A stretch of DNA of 64,000 nt from Epiperipatus broadwayi (GCA_028023455.1 JAQFVV010000018.1:6659800-6723799), one strand, 5' to 3'. Positions 1-12,400 are shown, counted from the first letter of the stretch. Numbers and translations are program-made. The notes: generated by a model from the sequence alone, not told the origin.

Positions 1-608
1 ATGCTCATAATGTCAGAGTTGAAACCTGGGTGTAAAAATTAAACATTTTTCAGATTTCAATTTGACTTGGAAAGTTTTTGCTAAGCAGTGAGTCCACAAA
101 CAATCCGGATAAATAAACAAACATTGGTTTAATAAGCAGACATCAAACTATTTTTATTTTGAGGATAAAACAAAGATGAAAAATACACAAATACCCACTA
201 AACAGCAAATGGAAATTCTAGTAAATAATACCTTCATCACCATTATTTTTCTATGAGGAAAGAAGCTGTTTTAAAAGCCTTTTACTCTGTAATAAGCTAT
301 TTAAACACTGTTTTCCATTTTTCTTTATCTACATGTATATCCATGCATTCTTTTAGATGTAATAGAATAAGCTATAATATACATTGTGATTAATTTTGTT
401 TTAGGCTGACAAATATTTGAAATCAATAAACATTTTAGATTCTTAAATATTTACCTATCACTTATAAGTAGCTGCTTATTGCCTAATAAGTAAAAAAAAA
501 ATTGTAATCACTGATGAAGTTTTTTTAAAAATAAAATTAGAATTGCAGTAACTTGTATATAAACAAATTTCCTCTTCATCAATTTTTCACTGAAGATGGT
601 TTTATAAA
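1..608. other. AT-rich intergenic DNA
   Basis: No coding potential, tRNA-like sequence or recognisable repeat was seen. Only short A and T runs are present. Confidence 0.6.
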
Positions 609-764
609 GAATACACTAGTTCACTTAATGACCAGAATGGGTATATACCAATGACTAAATAAGAAAGAATACACTAGTTCACTTAATGACCAGAATGGGT
701 ATATACCAATGACTAAATAAGAAAGAATACACTAGTTCACTTAATGACCAGAATGGGTATATAC
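609..764. repeat. 58-bp tandem repeat, three copies, third interrupted by a transposon
   Basis: Copies begin at 609, 667 and 725 with the shared start GAATACACTAGTTCAC, giving a period of exactly 58 bp. The first two copies are almost identical. The third stops at 764 where the hAT element begins, and its remainder (CAATGACTAAATAAG) resumes after the element, ending near 3860. The insertion is therefore younger than the tandem amplification. Confidence 0.93.
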
Positions 765-998
765 CAGGCATGTCAAACTCATTCAAACAATGGGCCACTT
801 TATGCTACTGGTAAGATTCTCGCGGGCCACATCACACAAATTTTCTTAAAATTGTATTTTGAAAGTGAAAATGCAGGAATATAGATAGGGTAATTAAAGC
901 ATATTATGTAGTTTAGTGAATTCACTTCAATAATATACAATTGATATAGTATTGCTTTTATTTAAACATTTATTTTATCTGATTACATATTTATAAAA

Positions 999-2831
999 CT
1001 ACAATTTATTGTTTTTACTGGAAACTTGCCAGCGTTTTCCTCTTACTAGTTTTTCAATATCTGGATTCAAAGACTGAGAACAAGCAATTTTCATTATGGC
1101 AGATAGATGTTTATCAGTTAATCTTGATCTGTAAGCTGTTTTATTTAATTTCATGCATGAAAATAATTTCTCACATAAGTATGTACTTCCAAAAAGCTTA
1201 AAATTTGTGCAGCAAATTTTTTAATTTCCGGGTATCTTTCACCTAAATAGGAATAAATTTTCGGAGTTCCTACTTCTGATATTTGGTTTTTAAAATCGAA
1301 TCATTCTGGAAATCAATTAATTCCAGTTGTATCGAAGTCGGAGCTTTTTCAACTTCAGATCGCTACACGACGCTCTTCCGATCTAAAATTTCTTTGAACT
1401 CCTTGAAATCATCAAAACGTTTATCGAATTCGTCTTTTATTTTTTCAATTTTTGCAGAGTGATGTGAAAACGAGCAACTTTGATTTTGTGCTTTTAACTG
1501 CTCACATGTAGGAAAATACGTCAAAACGTTCTTTTGCAAATGATTTTTAAACAAATTCAGTTTTTGTACAAAGCTTGCAACTGCATCATACATATTCGTT
1601 ATCAATTGATCTTTGCCTTGCAATGTAATATTAAGATTATTCAGATGGCCTGTAATATTTATTAAAAATGCTAGGTCTTGTACCCACAATGGATCTTTTA
1701 TAATTGATATATTTTCGTTGTTTTCATCTTTCATTTCAAAAAATAATATTATTTCCTCCAAAATCAGATAGAAGCTCTTTAAGACATTGTGGCAGGACAA
1801 CCAACGAACTTCTGTGTAATAAGGAAGATCTTCGGATTCTAAATCTTTAAGGAACGAAGTAAATTGGCGATGGTTAAGTGCTCTTGATCGAATAAAGTTG
1901 ACTATCTTTGTAACTGTTTTAAGTACTTGATCCATTTTTAATAATTTTAAACAGAGAACTTGTTGGTGAATGAGGCAATGAAAAGCTTTGATTTTCGGTT
2001 TATCTGGATATTCGTCTTGTAATTTCCTTGCTAGTCGTGACGCAAAACCTTTAGTTTCACCTGTCATCGATTTAGCACCATCAGTTGTAACAGAAACAAG
2101 CTTGTCAACAGGCAAGTTAAGTTTTTCTAAAATGCTCCATACGGCATCAAAAATATCTTCACCAGTTGTTGTTCCGTGAAGAGGGATGAATTCCAACAAT
2201 TCTTCGGTGATCCTCATGTTATTATCGCAACCACGAAAAAAACAGCAACTTGTGCAACATCTCTTATATCCGTACTTTCATCAATAGCAATTGAAAAGAA
2301 CTGGATTTTGGTAGATATTTTCTGTAATTGCGAAGTGATGTCATCTGCCATTTCAGTAATTCTATCTGCCACCGTATTTCTTGATAATGAGATGTCTCGA
2401 AATGCTTGTACTTTTTCTGGACAGACAAATTCGGCAGCTTTTATTATACATTCCTTGATTAAAGAACCATCGGTGAATGCTTTTGAATGTTTTGCTAATA
2501 AATAGCTTATTTCATAACTAGCTCTTGTTACTGATTCATTACTTTTTATAAATTTTGTAAGCACTCCTTGCTGGCTACTTAATGAATTCTTCATTGTTTT
2601 TAATTTTTTTTCTCTTATTTTAGCTTCAAAACACGAAAATTGTTTTTCGTGATTAGTGCTATAATGTCGCTTAATATTGTATTCTTTAGCAACACTAATA
2701 GTTTCTTTGCAAATTAAGCATGTAATCTTATTCTTCACTTCCACACAAAAATAATTCAGTTCCCACCTTTCTTGAAATTTTCTTCCCTCGTCATCAATCT
2801 TTCGTTTTTTATTTAGCGTTGGAAGTGGCAT
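999..2831 (-). pseudogene. hAT transposase with N-terminal BED-like zinc finger, broken reading frame
   Basis: Frame 1 runs from the ATG at 2831 for 205 codons. It carries a BED-like finger (C38, C41, H56, H61) and ends just after IDESTD, whose D184 fits the first catalytic Asp of hAT enzymes. A one-base slip in the A7 run at 2236-2242 moves the frame, and translation continues from about 2217. This second part has the TTDGA motif (second Asp, D46 from the Met at 2217), the HCLIHQ Cys-x2-His motif (C81/H84) and the EVRWLS motif. It ends in DRKSVV-stop encoded by adapter sequence at 1363-1384. Below 1362 the protein resumes, with another frameshift near 1280. It then gives the C-terminal hAT dimerisation domain, including FGSTYLCEKLFS and RSRLTDKHLSAIMKIACSQS, to a natural stop at 999-1001. 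About ten residues appear to be missing at the adapter. The family resembles GTF2IRD2/ZBED-type transposases. The assignment is certain at superfamily level. Confidence 0.93.
1363..1384 (+). other. Illumina sequencing-adapter sequence embedded in the assembly
   Basis: Twenty-two consecutive bases match the 3' end of the Illumina read-1 adapter, including ACGACGCTCTTCCGATCT. On the minus strand it encodes DRKSVV-stop, a familiar adapter translation, and it abruptly terminates the transposase frame. This is a library artefact, not biology. Confidence 0.97.
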
Positions 2832-2906
2832 TTTCTGTAATAAAAATAGAGCTTTAGATTTAAATTTTTAAAATTTAAAAAATTGCAACTACGTTTATGC
2901 AAAATA

Positions 2907-2918
2907 CTCTTCCGATCT
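2907..2918 (+). other. Second, partial Illumina adapter end
   Basis: CTCTTCCGATCT is the last 12 bases of the same adapter and is in the same orientation as the longer copy 1.5 kb away. A 12-mer alone could occur by chance, but the nearby full match makes contamination the better explanation. It lies about 75 bp upstream of the transposase start codon. Confidence 0.75.
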
Positions 2919-3006
2919 AATTTAATGCTACTCTAGTATTTAAATGTAAAGAGAGCGCTGCTATCGATTCTCGCTCCTGGAATTATGCTCGATAAATGGA
3001 GGTAGC

Positions 3007-3050
3007 TATAAAAGGTACGGATTACGTTTTTTCTTTCTCTCTCAGTCCTG
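3007..3050 (+). promoter_or_regulatory. Possible TATA/initiator or 3' splice-site-like sequence inside the hAT element
   Basis: TATAAAAGG at 3007 is followed by a pyrimidine tract and CTCTCTCAGTCC at about 3037-3048. This could be a TATA box with a TCAGT initiator (spacing about 37 bp, a little long) or a strong splice acceptor reading away from the transposase. The surrounding 2920-3200 is noticeably less AT-rich than its neighbours. No downstream gene was identified; a 32-codon frame from the ATG at 3124 is not recognisable. Confidence 0.22.
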
Positions 3051-3860
3051 ACTTCCCAGCACGGAGCAATTAAGATAGAGATGTGACAAAGAAGAAAGCT
3101 GTGCATAAGGCCGTAGGTTAGAAATGGTCGAAGCCACTAAAGTTTCCCAAGGCCGAACATACACTGGTAAAATTGTAGAACTTTTAGTGTTTTCCAAACT
3201 GAAATGTAATCGTTACTAACTTATATGTAAAATATTATTGTTTCTCATGTTTGATTATAATTAAAATATTATATAACAAAATGCATGCTCGTTATTTCTT
3301 ATGCTGTCTGACTAGTTTCAGAAAGATATAAACTCTTGGATATAGCAGTTTACTTATATTTTTTGAATGAGTTATAAAAGGAAACAACCCGCAAATTTTT
3401 AACACACCAGATCGGATAAAGAAACTAGCGCAACTGCCTTTTGTTACAATTCAAAGAAAAAAACAATATCTGCAGATAGGATTGCTACGTTGGTGGCGCG
3501 AATAGCTGACTAATGTATTTATGTTCTCGGAAGCACAGCAGCACATTATTAACGTTGCCAGCTTTGGTATTCACATATCTCAAATGCTTCATCATCATAA
3601 AGGCATAAGCTATGCGTGTAACCGAGAATTATAAATTAGCTATGTATGTAGACAACAATTACTGTATATATTTTAGTTCATGTAATTAAATATAAGAGCT
3701 TTTTAAAAAAAATTAATTTATTGTTTGCAACATATCGTTCTGTTTTCATTTTATTACATAGCATCTTAGACGAGGGCCATGAAAAATCCTTTCGAGGACC
3801 GCATGCGGCCCTGGGGCCGCCAGTTTGACATGCCTGGTATATACCAATGACTAAATAAGA

Positions 3861-6508
3861 CAACATAAGTTTAATTTCATAAAGTCAAAAAAATTCAAGG
3901 CTAAAAAAACAATTAATAGGTTATTAATAGAGCAAAAAAAAAAAGGGGGGGGTAACTTTTAAACTAATATAAATTATTATCTAAATATACAATATATACT
4001 AAAAAGAACAATGCTATAAAATATACAACCATATTTAAAATCTTTTAAATTAATTGTTTATTACTCAGAAAAGTTATTGTAACAAATAACAACTAAATTA
4101 AATACAGAAAATATCATTATGATTAATTGAATAGAAAAATGTTGATTGATCTATTTGAACCATTATTAACAAATCTCATGATTTATGTAAAAAACCCAAA
4201 AAGAAAATTAATATCTTAATAAAAAAAGGAGTAAAATTATTAAAAGTTCAGCCAACACAAACACAATGATTACCAAGTGCTATCACTTGATAGTCCAGTT
4301 GTGATACTGTCTCTTGATAAATATTTTAACAAGCATTCAGGAATAGAATCCAAATTTATATGAAGTCTGCATTTTATTATAACCCTACTTCCTGTTCAGT
4401 TTAGCACAATGCTGGGGTGACGAACTTTAGAACTGAAATGTTTACCATTAAATTTCAACTGGTTGATATCCATTGAGCAACTAATCATTCGATTATTTAT
4501 TTAGGACAAAATAGATAGTAAGATACATTTAGATACTAATATTTTTATAAGGATAAAAATAATTATTTTATTTTATTTGTACATATTTTAATTGTAATTA
4601 AATCATATTTAAAATTTAATTAAGTTTATTTTTATCATTTAATTTATTAATTACCCCCCCCCCACCACATTAAATAAGAACATAAGTTATTAATTTATTC
4701 ATTAAACATCTTGTCCTAATTTCATCAAATCAAAGATCTCATAAAAAAAATACTGGAGAGTTTTACTAATTTAATAATAGTAGGATAAATATTTTGTAAT
4801 GAAATGAGGTCATCGTAAAATTTAAGGTGAATGCTTTTAATTTCTTAGGGCATTTTAATTACAATTTCATCTCTGTTTATTTTAAATGTAAAAATCTAAT
4901 TTCTCTATATGCACGAAAATTTATATCTATCTAGATTGGTTATCTCATATTTTATCCATCCATACGTTGTCTAAATTATGTTGTTTAAAATCCCATTTTT
5001 TGTTTTAAACATTTGCATAAGAATAAATAAATAAATATAAAACACACATAATTACAGTAATTAAAATAAATTTATATCATATAAATAATAGATTGAATTA
5101 TTGTATTTATGTATAGTGTTATATATAGGGTATATGAGCACAGATTTTCACACGACCCACCATGTTATTATTACATTAGTGCGAATTTATCATTTTAATG
5201 CAAATAATTAAATAAGTTAATACATATACTTTTAACTAGAAATTGCTTTTTTTTTTTCTAATTCCAATTTTAATTGGTATTGAAAATTAAGGGGTTAGCA
5301 CTATTGGTGAGAGTTGGTTCCTCAATTAGAGAACAACCACACATAAATTATGATTTTTTTTAAAAGTCAAAATATAAAAATCTCCCCAGATAAAAATACT
5401 TTTTAGTAAAAAGCTGTAATTCACCCATCTGGAAAAAAGATAAAATATAAAAATCAGATCCATTGTGATTGTAAAACTCTCATATTTGTGCTTGGATACT
5501 TTCGTATGTGTGTATTTAATTAAACCAATATTACAAACAATATATATATATAAAATGATATTACAAACAATATAGTCTTGAACAGTGCTTTCTCTTCTGT
5601 AATTTTTTTTGACAGATTATAGCTATTACATATATTCCAAATATAATGCTATTAATAACATAGAAATAATTTCCTTTATTTTTCTGCTCATGGTTAGAAG
5701 CTATAGTAACTGATATTCCAACAAAGTCTTCCAAAAAGAAGATAAAAAAGTTTGCAATTTAATCCTAGTTTCTGGTTATGAGTAGCCCTCATGGAGTAAA
5801 TATCTTTACAAATAAATTAGTTTGGTATTTGTACAGACAAAAATGAGAACTAGTGTTTGCAAAAATAATTGATGATAAAAAAATTAAATCTCAGCTGATA
5901 TAAAAAATATAATAAGTAATCAATTAGAAAGATTGCATAAAGAATTAGACTATCAGATACACATTATGAAAAGTGAGAAGTACATTCTAGAGGATTGATA
6001 GAAAATTAAACTTTTTTTTGATACAAATTTTTAAATGTTCTATAACCAAACTTATAAATATCTAAAAATGCTTTTTAAAAAAAAATAATACAGATAATAG
6101 CAATATGTAATTTCAGTTTAATACACTACATTCTAAGATTACATAGTTTTTTCTCCATAGAGTTTAAATATTATTGTGTATTATATACAAAAAATATATA
6201 TAATAACAATTTATACAACTAAAATTCATGGAATTAAATATTATTGCATGGCTTATAGCAATGCATAGTTTGCTTAAACATTATGCATCGAATGAGTAAT
6301 TATCCAACAATATATTTATTGTATGCACCTTTTAACATGTATCAATAAATCATATGTAACACTGTTCTCATCATTCAGAGTTGATGAAATTAAAAAACTA
6401 TAGATCTTTGTAATATTTTGCATGTGAACTGTCAATGTTTTCTTTGGCTGGCAAAAATTTTATAAGAGTATTACGAAAGAACAAAGTATTTCCATTATTT
6501 TATACATA
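3861..6508. other. AT-rich intergenic DNA
   Basis: Contains homopolymer runs, a poly-C tract near 4658 and a short duplication around 5530-5575. No gene, tRNA-like sequence or element end was recognised. Confidence 0.55.
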
Positions 6509-6914
6509 GAAATATTTAATGTGTGGAGTTATCCATTTATAATTACTTAATAAGAAAATACTTTACTTAGAACAGTAGTTAATGAAAGCTAAAGTAAAAC
6601 TGTCAGATTGCATACATTAAATGTTTTTATCTAAAACCACCATTAAAATATTATATTACTATACATAATCAATCAGTGGAGGGTTTATTATAAGTGAAAA
6701 CATTGAAAAATTTGCAATACATTGATTTCTTACACCTATAAATGTAAACTGCAGTATTTTGTTCTCTTTGAATCCTCCTTTTGATTGAAATCAGTTTGAC
6801 AGTTTTACTTTAACTCTTGGCCTGGAGCAGTTGGCTTTCATTAGTTACTATTCTAGGTAAAGTGCTTTCTAATTAAGTAATTATAAATATATAACTACAC
6901 ACATTAAATATTTC
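6509..6914. repeat. Foldback (inverted repeat), arms about 100-120 bp
   Basis: The left arm 6509-6610 (starting GAAATATTTAATGTGTGG) is the diverged reverse complement of 6793-6914 (ending CACACATTAAATATTTC). The right arm carries an extra block of about 13-16 bp near 6815-6830. A spacer of about 180 bp separates the arms. No clear target duplication was found. Probably a non-autonomous DNA element. Confidence 0.8.
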
Positions 6915-6941
6915 CATCTAAAACATCCATTAATATATATA

Positions 6942-7245
6942 AAATACATATTTTGCGGGTTCATCCATGTTAAAAACTTTTAATATTAATGTACTGACAT
7001 TTCAACTTGGTCACACAAGCCATCCACAGAGTTATAAAATATTTTTTTTAAAAAACATTCCTAAATTTAACATTTTTGCTATTGATGGAATTTTAACGTT
7101 TTATTCAAATCAGTGATTGTAGTGCCTCTACAACCGTCTTTCTACCTTTTATAACTCTGTGGATGGCTTGTGTGACAAAAGTCGAAATGTCAGTATATTA
7201 ATATTAAAAGTTTTTAACATGGATGAACCTGCAAAATATGTATTT
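6942..7245. repeat. Foldback element with about 98-bp arms
   Basis: The left arm 6942-7039 contains GGTTCATCCATGTTAAAAAC and CCATCCACAGAGTTATAA. The right arm 7147-7245 contains the reverse complements (GTTTTTAACATGGATGAACC). The centre is about 107 bp of unrelated sequence. Arms differ at a handful of positions. It lies 27 bp from the preceding foldback but is unrelated to it. Likely a MITE-type element; a target duplication could not be fixed because the flanks are AT-rich. Confidence 0.87.
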
Positions 7246-9424
7246 GATATATTTAACCCATGCAAATCTTCGTTTTAACATATATATACTGATTCTTCAA
7301 TTAGAGGATAAACATATTATTTTTGATCTTTGTTGAGAACAAATGATAACTTAGTAACTCCTAGTAAACAAATAGGTAGAACTTTTTGATGGTTGTACTG
7401 TACTGTAAGAACTCATATGAAGATTATGCATCATGTACAGTATAACAATAGGGGAAAAAAGTATCTCAATATAAATATTTATTTTGGGTTACACTCATAT
7501 ATTACATGAGATAATCACATGTAGTATTGTAATTTCCACCTGAAGACTCATTATAAAAAAAACAAAATATTTTTTTATTGTTAAGAAATTCCTTTTTAAC
7601 ATAATTAGATACAGTTTAGATTTAAATCTTAGAACCTTGAAAATCTCCAAGTCATTGACTTGTGTTTAGCTAATACAATAAAATGATAATAAAATGGACA
7701 AATGCTAGCCATTAGAGAAGAACAACAATAGCAACTACAGATAACATTAAACTAATATTTACAAAATTTCAAAGAATAAATACAGAAGTCATTATTATTT
7801 GTATGAAAAAATTAACCTATACAGTGAATAATACCAAAGACAGTAGTAACACATAAGCCGATGTCTCACATATATATGTACAAATTACATGCATTCTTTT
7901 TGATGTAATTTTACTAAAAATATAAAATATTCATTCATTCATGAGTTATAATAATAATTTCATGTAGTTGAATAATAATAAAATAGTATATTTTAACAGT
8001 TTTCATTTTTCCATATAAGCAAATAAAAGATTTACTCAAATCATTAACAATTTTCATTTTCAGGCCTATGTTTATTTATTTCAAGAGTAGTTATATTTCT
8101 TTTTTTTTTTTAACTAATTTCAGATTTGGCCTAGACCCTTTTAAAAAAAAAAAAATAGTGCAATTATTATATTTTAAAAAATATAAAAATATTTAAACCT
8201 TGAATCATAATTACTGATCAAGTTTATCACTTTTACAAACGTGTTTAACGAAGTGATTTTTTCTCTCTATTATTTTATTTAATACAAATATAGTAATTTT
8301 TTTTGCTTGGAAAGAAAAAAAAACTTTCATTTTTAAAATTAAAAATAATTTAACTTTAAAACAATATTTGATCTGATTCTAAATTATATCTACATTTTCA
8401 TTTTTATTTTTGTAAAAACCTCAAGATTTGCTTAGCTAGGGCTTCAATTGCAATGCGATCTGGATTTAGAGTCCAGTGAAATTTAGAATATTTTTTTTTC
8501 AAGCAGAACCACCAACTCAGATATTATCCAATTTTTGCTAATAAATGAATATATACTTTATCTTAATTAGTTAAAGACATACACAAACTAGCATTTGTCT
8601 AGCTCTATGAGTAAAATCTTCATCTTTATTATTCCTTAGTAGAAAGATACTGGAGAAACATTTTCTCTGCAGAGAACTCTTTAAGGCAGTTTTAATTGTT
8701 GCTTTTATAATAATCCAGCAACACATCGCTCAAACTAGTTAATGGGGGTGGGGGGTGGGGTGGTGGTGGTTAAAAAAATTTTTAAATTCAGATAAATTTT
8801 TTAGTTTTAAAACTTTCATGATTTCATATCTATTTGCTACTTAATCAATAAATATACATCACATATATCATAATAAAAATGAATATTCCAAATTTGATTT
8901 GAAGTAGCCAAGCAATTAATATATTATGAAGTAATCTAATAAAAACCATTAACTATGAGTAATTTTACAACCACTTCAATAATAAAATTAAGATAAATAG
9001 AATTTTATGTATTTTAATGACTTGCATTATCATACAGTTTTAAATTTGAGGTAATAAAACAAATTATGTTAAAAAATTAGCAAGCAAGCAATGACACTCT
9101 CATTGATGATGAATAAATGCTATCACTTGGTTATCACATCTCATTGGTTAGTTATTTCAACATTTGTGCAGATAACTTAGCATATCTATTGCTAGAATTT
9201 ATAAAAACTACATAAATTTGAAAATGAAAAAAAATCTCTAAAACCTATTAATCTGTATTTATTTAAAATTTATAGACTACCACTTTAAATGAATTAAATT
9301 AAACAATCTAATTAAAATAATACATTCCAGGTCTCCTCAAATTTACATTTTTCAATAGTAACTTCTTATTTTCATTTCAGATTCTATTCTAAAAACATGA
9401 GAAATTAACATGTACTAGAATGGT
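7246..9424. other. AT-rich intergenic DNA with one G-rich tract
   Basis: The only distinctive sequence is the G-rich run at about 8743-8768 (five- and six-G tracts followed by GGTGG units), which could form a G-quadruplex. No gene or other element was seen. Confidence 0.5.
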
Positions 9425-9480
9425 AATACCAACAAGACTATTAGACTAGTTTTTGCCATTTGCCTTCATCAGTAAAAAAC
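9425..9480 (+). repeat. Solitary half of a foldback family (partial)
   Basis: GACTAGTTTTTGCC followed by GCCTTCATCAGTA resembles the inner end of the arms of the foldbacks at 42.5 kb and 63.3 kb (GACTAGTTTCTGGC plus GCCTTCATCAGTG). Only one arm is present here. Confidence 0.45.
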
Positions 9481-12400
9481 ACTTCTTTCACACTTTATTT
9501 ATTTATCAGCCATTGTTTATTCATATGTATGCTATTTGATCTAATGGCTTGAATCTTTAAATTTCCAAATCTGTTTGTGCATCGATGTTAGGTTGGTAAT
9601 TATATATTTTTGTGACCTTAGTTATAATTTAATGACAAACATCTTTGATTTTTAAAAAAAATAAAGCCATATGTCAAAAGAAAATATCATGTGACTTACA
9701 TAACTTGCATCAAATCTGCTTACAACAGCATTATCTCTTTATTTTTGCAATTATCTTTTTAAGGAGAGATATTCATAGATAAGAGGGTATTCAATGAATA
9801 AAGGTGTTTTTGATTGGATGCCCTTAAAAAACCATTATGCAGAAGTGAATCCAGAGATCAATTTGCCATTCTCACTTGATGTTCACTAATTTTTCATTTA
9901 TAGAGAACTCTTGAATAATAAAAGAGATTAAACCACATATTAAGGATAAGCTAAAGGAGACATCGTTTTTTGTTTTATTTTAATTTTTGGAGTGAATTTA
10001 TTTTAAAATTGAAAAAAAAAACCAAGCTTTACCCAATTTCATATTATAAGAGAAACTACTAATGACCAAATGCTTTTATACTATAATCCTCAATCAAATA
10101 TTTTTGCTATTACAATCAATATCGAATTGCTTTTGTTTAATTGTAATTCTCTAATCTAAACTTAGCAGGTTACCTACAAAATATAATTAAAACGATATTT
10201 AGAAGACAATTTTTTCATAGCTTATTTTTTTTAAAAATAGTAGAAGTCACCCGTTAGTGAAGTCCAGCAAAAAGACCAACAAATTAATAAATTTTACCAT
10301 CTTTTACAGTAGGTTTGATTTCTTAGCTTACAATGTATATAATTATTACATATTTAAAATCCCACCACACATTTTAATAAATTTTATGGCATAATCAAAA
10401 ACTTCATATATAACCTAGCATTAGTTGTGATTAAAATTTTAACTCTTTTCCTTTTATATTAAATTTAAATTGCATTCTTAGAGTGAATAACGAGACTTGC
10501 TTTAGCTATTTATCTTTTTGATTCAAGTGATAAAATGATTTGGACATATTTTGAAAAGGCCTAATGATAATTTATAATCAATATGTTTGACAGCTGTACA
10601 AAGTATATAATTAAACTGAAGCTTAGCTTCTGAATCAAATATCATACTAATAGCAGGAAAAAATAATCTTTATATTTCGTTCAGAAATTAATCATTTTTT
10701 AAAAGTTTAGATTATTATATTTATTTTATCATAAACATTTTAAATAACTAGGGTATGTCATAAAAATATAATAAATTAAAGCTATATATTCAGAGAAAAC
10801 ATTGAAAATAAATACAAATTTAATATTGAAAAATATTTAGTATTGCCTTTAATTTATCATTGTAAACATTTTGGTTTAATTTTTCTTTCAACTTTCTTTA
10901 AATTATTAACTGCTCCTACTGATAACATACACATATCTATAAAATTCACCGTTTTCCAGTTTACATTTAATTAGATTGTAGAAATAAATAAATAATAATC
11001 GAATAGCTTTATTGGTTCGGAGTTCAAAAGAAGCTCGAGCGCCGAAATTATCAGACCTGGAATCGATCAAGAGGATATTTCACTCCATTTTGACATTCTA
11101 CCATTATATTGAAACACACATTGTTTCAAAAAGATGTATAAAGATGAAAAAATGTTTCTGTTCAAACTTCTGTCAATTAATCTATCAGAATAAGAACACT
11201 GTTTTTAAAAGGTCTAATTCAATATTTGAAAGCGAGATTTCATTCACTTCCAGTGCCACCATCACATCCATCTTTATCAATCTCAAGTGAATATTGTAAT
11301 GATTCCATGTAAAAGACCTTCCAGTTAGTCATTCTAAAAAATGGTTTATATAAATGTAGTGCAAAATTCTTATCTCTATTTTATTCACACAATAACCGAT
11401 TGCTTTCCTGTACTGTTCTTTTTATTGTATATAGATGTTTTATTATTATAGTATTATTATGAAAACTGAAAACACAGATTAGCTGTTTTGAGATGAGGGC
11501 TCTAATATGTTTATTCACAGAGAGCATAGCTGAAAATTTATTAATGTTTGAGATGATTTGATATGTATATATATCATTAAAAACAGTCTACACTTAGACA
11601 ATCTCAATATCAATAACAATCAACAATTTCAAACTGTTGTCAAGGCAACTACCTTGACTAATATTTATATAATGAGTTCATATGTAATTTGTTTTCTGGC
11701 TTGAGACCAATAGAAGAACAGACAAAAGCACCACATATAGAATAATCACTTGAAAAATGACAGAATATTTGAATTTGTTAAATGTAAAGTGTATAAAAGT
11801 ACAAAATTGTTTTGATGATATAATTGTTCAATATTAAGACAATCTGACTGCTTTATTATTAATCTTCTATATACATTAATCATTTATTCATTTTATGCCA
11901 TATTTACATCTCATATTAATCTTTTTTCACAACACATCTTTTATTTTCAAAAATATTTTATCAAATACATTTCTAGATTTATAAACCAAGTTTTATTCCA
12001 TTCTTCACTTTTTATATATTTTTCAACAATTGATTTAAAAAAAACCGACATCAGTAAAATTAATTTATAAATGAGTCAACATTAGAATAATTTTGGCTTT
12101 GAATAGTAAGATAAAAATGGGCCTTGAATGAGATAATGCAATTTCAATTATGCCAGATATTCAGAATTTAATCATAGGAATTTATTTCTAGGATTGCTAC
12201 ATAAAATCTATTGATTTTATTCATTGCTTAAAATGAACTTATTATAATCCTACTTATAATCTGCTATAAGCCAAGCATTTGGATCAGCATAGAAGTATAC
12301 AATATAGTTGTGAAAAAAATGATGCTTGACTGAAAACAACAAAAGTGTTATCTTTTATCATTTTGTTACCAGAATACATTTAATTTTATAAGCAAGTAAT

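Larger units (their letters stand above)
765..3836 (-). mobile_element. hAT-superfamily DNA transposon (BED-finger, GTF2IRD2/ZBED-like), 3.07 kb, degraded
   Basis: The ends are CAGGCATGTCAAACT at 765 and its reverse complement GTTTGACATGCCTG ending at 3836. The element is flanked by a perfect 8-bp direct repeat, GTATATAC (757-764 and 3837-3844). Eight-base target duplications and CAG-type ends are typical of hAT elements. GC-rich subterminal blocks with GGGCCAC- and GCGGCCC-like words lie just inside both ends. A transposase gene on the minus strand fills 999-2831. The stretch 2832-3820 is not coding on the minus strand and probably represents the 5' leader. The host site is the third unit of a 58-bp tandem repeat, so the pre-insertion sequence can be read directly. 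The gene is disrupted, so this copy is very likely immobile unless the breaks are assembly errors. Confidence 0.95.

Noticed and set aside
1988-2505. Plus-strand open frames opposite the transposase
   Set aside because: Antisense shadows of the minus-strand transposase with no protein-like features of their own.
3408-3416. Possible third adapter trace (AGATCGGA)
   Set aside because: Only eight bases match the reverse adapter and the next bases diverge; chance is adequate.
11012-11290. Open frame of about 92 codons with a GC-richer start
   Set aside because: No recognisable similarity, no splice signals and low-complexity C-terminus; noted only as an unexplained composition patch.
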